64,000 bases of DNA from Hemibagrus wyckioides (lineage: Eukaryota; Chordata; Actinopteri; Siluriformes; Bagridae), in the NCBI RefSeq assembly GCF_019097595.1, contig NC_080717.1, positions 23,996,876 to 24,060,875 of the forward strand, given 5' to 3'. This document shows, piece after piece, positions 62,875-64,000 of the stretch (position 1 is the stretch's first letter; every line of letters starts with the position of its first letter). Position numbers and translations under genes: made by a program. Under the pieces are notes generated by a model. The model had not been told where the DNA came from. It did not search any database and saw only the letters and a list, made by a program, of their open reading frames with translations.

Positions 62875-63761
62875 AGGAAGGAAGGAAGGAAGGAAGGAAG
62901 GAAGGAAGGAAGGAAAAATGAAAGAAAGAAGGAAGGAAGGAAGGAAGGAAGGAAGGAAGGAAGGAAGGAGGGAAAGAGAGAAGGAAGGAAGGAAGGAAGG
63001 AAGGAAGGAAGGAAGGAAGGAAGGAAGGAAGGAAGGAAGGAAGGAAGGAAGGAAGGAAGGAAGGAAAGAAAGGAAGAAAGAAAGAAAAATGTATACTTAA
63101 AATAGGAGGACAATTTGGGAAAGAAAGAAAGAAAGAAAGAAAAAGAAAGAAAGAAAGAAAGAAAGAAAGAAAAAATAAGAAAGAATGAAGGAAGGAAAGA
63201 AACGAAGAAAGAAAGAAATAAAGAAAGAAAGAAAGTGAAAGAAGGACAGATAAAGAAGGAAAGAGAGAGAGAAAGAAAATGGATTCTAAAAATAGGACAA
63301 TGTGGGAGAGAAAGAAAAAAAATAAAACTATTTTTTTTAAACCATGGTATTATGCGTTTTCATTTTTGTTATATAAGTTTCTAATCTAAATGATATGTTT
63401 ATTTGTTTATTTATTTATATTTATATATTTATGTTTATTTATTTCTGTCACATCTGTACTGATGCTGTCCCACACATCTGTCGCTTTCTTCTCATCCTAT
63501 AAACTTTCCTTATTTGGTCACAACTTCCTGTGTTGTGAAGTCTGTAGTTTTTTCCTCTGCTCTCCTCAGTGTCCGGTGTGTGTAAGGCTGAATCTTAGCA
63601 TATATGTTTTGACCTTTGACCCCGTACCTCCAGCAGGAAGCGTGGACTCTCGGGCATGAAGGTGAGGCCGATGAGAGCGGCGACGGCCGGCAGAGCACAG
63701 ACCAGCACGAACACACGCCAGCTGTGGAACTGAAACTCTGAACCCATGCTGAAACCCCATC
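57046..63761 (-). CDS. sv2b: Synaptic vesicle glycoprotein 2B, C-terminal nine exons (partial)
   Basis: Twelve-membrane-segment major-facilitator-type glycoprotein of synaptic vesicles that tunes release and synaptotagmin traffic. Exons in order: 63761-63628, 62518-62429, 62307-62194, 62111-62023, 61586-61422, 61072-60939, 60865-60665, 59872-59713, 57229-57046. All are GT/AG and in frame, giving about 423 residues; the N-terminal part lies beyond the window. Visible: the cytoplasmic PESPRFLLE motif, [16 protein letters not shown], membrane segments at [17 protein letters not shown] and [20 protein letters not shown], and a large lumenal loop of pentapeptide-like repeats ([21 protein letters not shown]) with N-glycosylation sequons. 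It ends [31 protein letters not shown] and [17 protein letters not shown] match SV2B better than SV2A or SV2C. Some introns carry SINEs, a Tc1 copy and a long purine repeat. Confidence 0.94.
57905..57993 (-). mobile_element. SINE fragment beside Tc1 copy 3
   Basis: Contains the words AACTTGGCGGTGCTGGGGCT and GATCTTCTGGTCAATGACCC, matching the tRNA-like head of the SINE at 49234 on the opposite strand. It is cut off on the right, a few bases from the Tc1 left end, and the remainder is not seen on the far side of Tc1. Confidence 0.7.
58002..59249 (-). mobile_element. Tc1-like transposon, copy 3 (1248 bp)
   Basis: A full-length element of 1248 bp with TA at 58000-58001 and 59250-59251 and 29-bp inverted ends like copy 1. 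It lies in the last intron of sv2b, in the same orientation as that gene. Confidence 0.95.
58084..59115 (-). CDS. Tc1-like DDE transposase (copy 3, intact frame)
   Basis: A 343-aa frame beginning [10 protein letters not shown]. It differs from copy 1 at about seven residues. It has DD34E residues D154, D245 and E280, and in contrast to copies 1 and 2 keeps His in APVHKA after the second Asp. It also has Arg where copy 1 has Trp in the [11 protein letters not shown] segment. Of the three copies this one looks closest to the family norm and is the best candidate for retained activity. No experiment supports activity. Confidence 0.92.
   Translation of the reverse strand: MGRSQELSEFQRGTVIGCHLCNKSSREISSLLNIPQSTVSCIIRTWKCLGTTATQPRSGRPRKLTERGQRMLRRIVRRGRQLSAESIATDLQTSCGLQISSRTVRRELHGMGFHGRAAASKPYITKCNAKRRMRWCKARRHWTLEQWRRVLWSDESRFSIWQSDGRVWVWRLPGERYLSDCIVPSVKFGGGGIMVWGCFSGAGLGPLVPVKGTLNASAYQDILDNSMLPTLWEQFGAGPFLFQHDCAPVHKARSIKTWMTESGVDELDWPAQSPDLNPIEHLWDELERRLRARPSRPTSVCDLTNAILEEWSKIPMNTLLNLVDSLPRRVEAVIAAKGGPTSY
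59441..59640 (-). mobile_element. tRNA-derived SINE, second type
   Basis: Minus strand begins with a tRNA-like head (TAGCTTAGTAGTTAAGGCAT as A box, then GGTTGTGAGTCTGAATCC as B box). It ends in the 'ggcatttggcagatgccctta' type body, given here as its complement. It differs from the SINE family at 49234 and 60097. Confidence 0.7.
60097..60310 (-). mobile_element. tRNA-derived SINE
   Basis: Minus-strand copy of the family at 49234-49522. On the plus strand it runs from the 'agcctttatttgtcacatat' tail to the 'cttaaccacttgagccacca' head. It sits in an sv2b intron. Confidence 0.8.
62595..63296. repeat. sv2b: 700-bp GAAA/GGAA purine repeat in sv2b intron
   Basis: Almost uninterrupted (GAAA)n and (GGAA)n blocks with GGGA islands, all purine on the plus strand except for a short break near 63089-63118. 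The polylysine-like and [12 protein letters not shown] frames on the two strands are artefacts. Confidence 0.95.
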
Positions 63762-64000
63762 CTGAACACACCCACACACAGAAGAACTATACCATACTGA
63801 TGGAAGATGTGTTATAAGCATTATTAATGTGTCACAGAGTGTTATTAATGAGTAATAACAGTGTCATAATGAGGATGATGTGATACAGAGCATTAATAAT
63901 GTGTAACAACTGTTCTGCACTAAGGGATTGAAAAGAGTGTTATTCATGTGTAACAACTGTACCATTGTCGAGGACGATGTATTATAGTGCATTATTAATG
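63762..64000. other. sv2b intron running to the window edge
   Basis: AT-rich, with repeated GTGTTATTAATG/GTGTAACAACTG words. No exon is seen; the preceding sv2b exon lies outside the window. Confidence 0.5.

Noticed and set aside
62541..63113. [12 protein letters not shown] frame and Lys/Glu/Arg-rich frames
   Set aside because: Translations of the GAAA/GGAA repeat.

Overview
The window is nuclear DNA from a ray-finned fish. The support is: intron-split vertebrate genes, very dense (CA)n/(TA)n/(AAT)n microsatellites, Tc1-like DNA transposons, L2-like LINE relics and tRNA-derived SINEs of types common in teleosts. The heavy load of Tc1 elements would suit a catfish-like genome, but the sequence alone does not fix the species. 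I see no CRISPR, operon, rRNA or free-standing tRNA gene.

Layout. Bases 1-6.9 kb are a transposon graveyard: old L2-like pieces, two decayed Tc1-type elements and one 1248-bp Tc1 copy with an intact transposase frame. Six host genes follow. chst6-like (GlcNAc 6-O-sulfotransferase, coding part in one exon, + strand, 10.27-11.47 kb). spire2 (actin nucleator, 15 coding exons, +, 13.7-27.8 kb), whose introns hold two long minisatellites and a second, frameshifted Tc1 copy. sntb2 (beta-2-syntrophin, 7 exons, +, 32.9-40.6 kb). vps4a (ESCRT AAA-ATPase, 11 exons, +, 43.7-47.8 kb). A mesp-family bHLH gene (2 exons, -, 50.3-51.2 kb). The 3' nine exons of sv2b (synaptic vesicle glycoprotein 2B, -, 57.0-63.8 kb, running off the right edge), whose last intron carries a third Tc1 copy with an intact frame.

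I joined every exon of the six genes by hand. All use GT/AG junctions and keep frame throughout. Predicted lengths are 400 aa (chst6), 728 aa (spire2), 555 aa (sntb2), 436 aa (vps4a), 250 aa (mesp) and about 423 aa of sv2b.

These genes do not form one pathway. Their order is informative as synteny: chst6, spire2, sntb2 and vps4a have human counterparts on 16q22-q24, with SNTB2 and VPS4A adjacent there, while MESP and SV2B are on human 15q26. The join lies between 47.8 and 50.3 kb, where transcription direction also switches.

I did not find a convincing undescribed molecular system. The most useful unusual signals are: an inverted pair of T-box half-sites next to a TATA box in the mesp promoter, with a partial second copy about 0.9 kb upstream; a minisatellite in sntb2 built from an exon's own 3' end; a spire2 intron whose 14-bp minisatellite stays open in the exon frame for about 700 codons; a 24-bp minisatellite with a 72-bp higher-order period; and three very similar Tc1 copies that give a local history of transposition.
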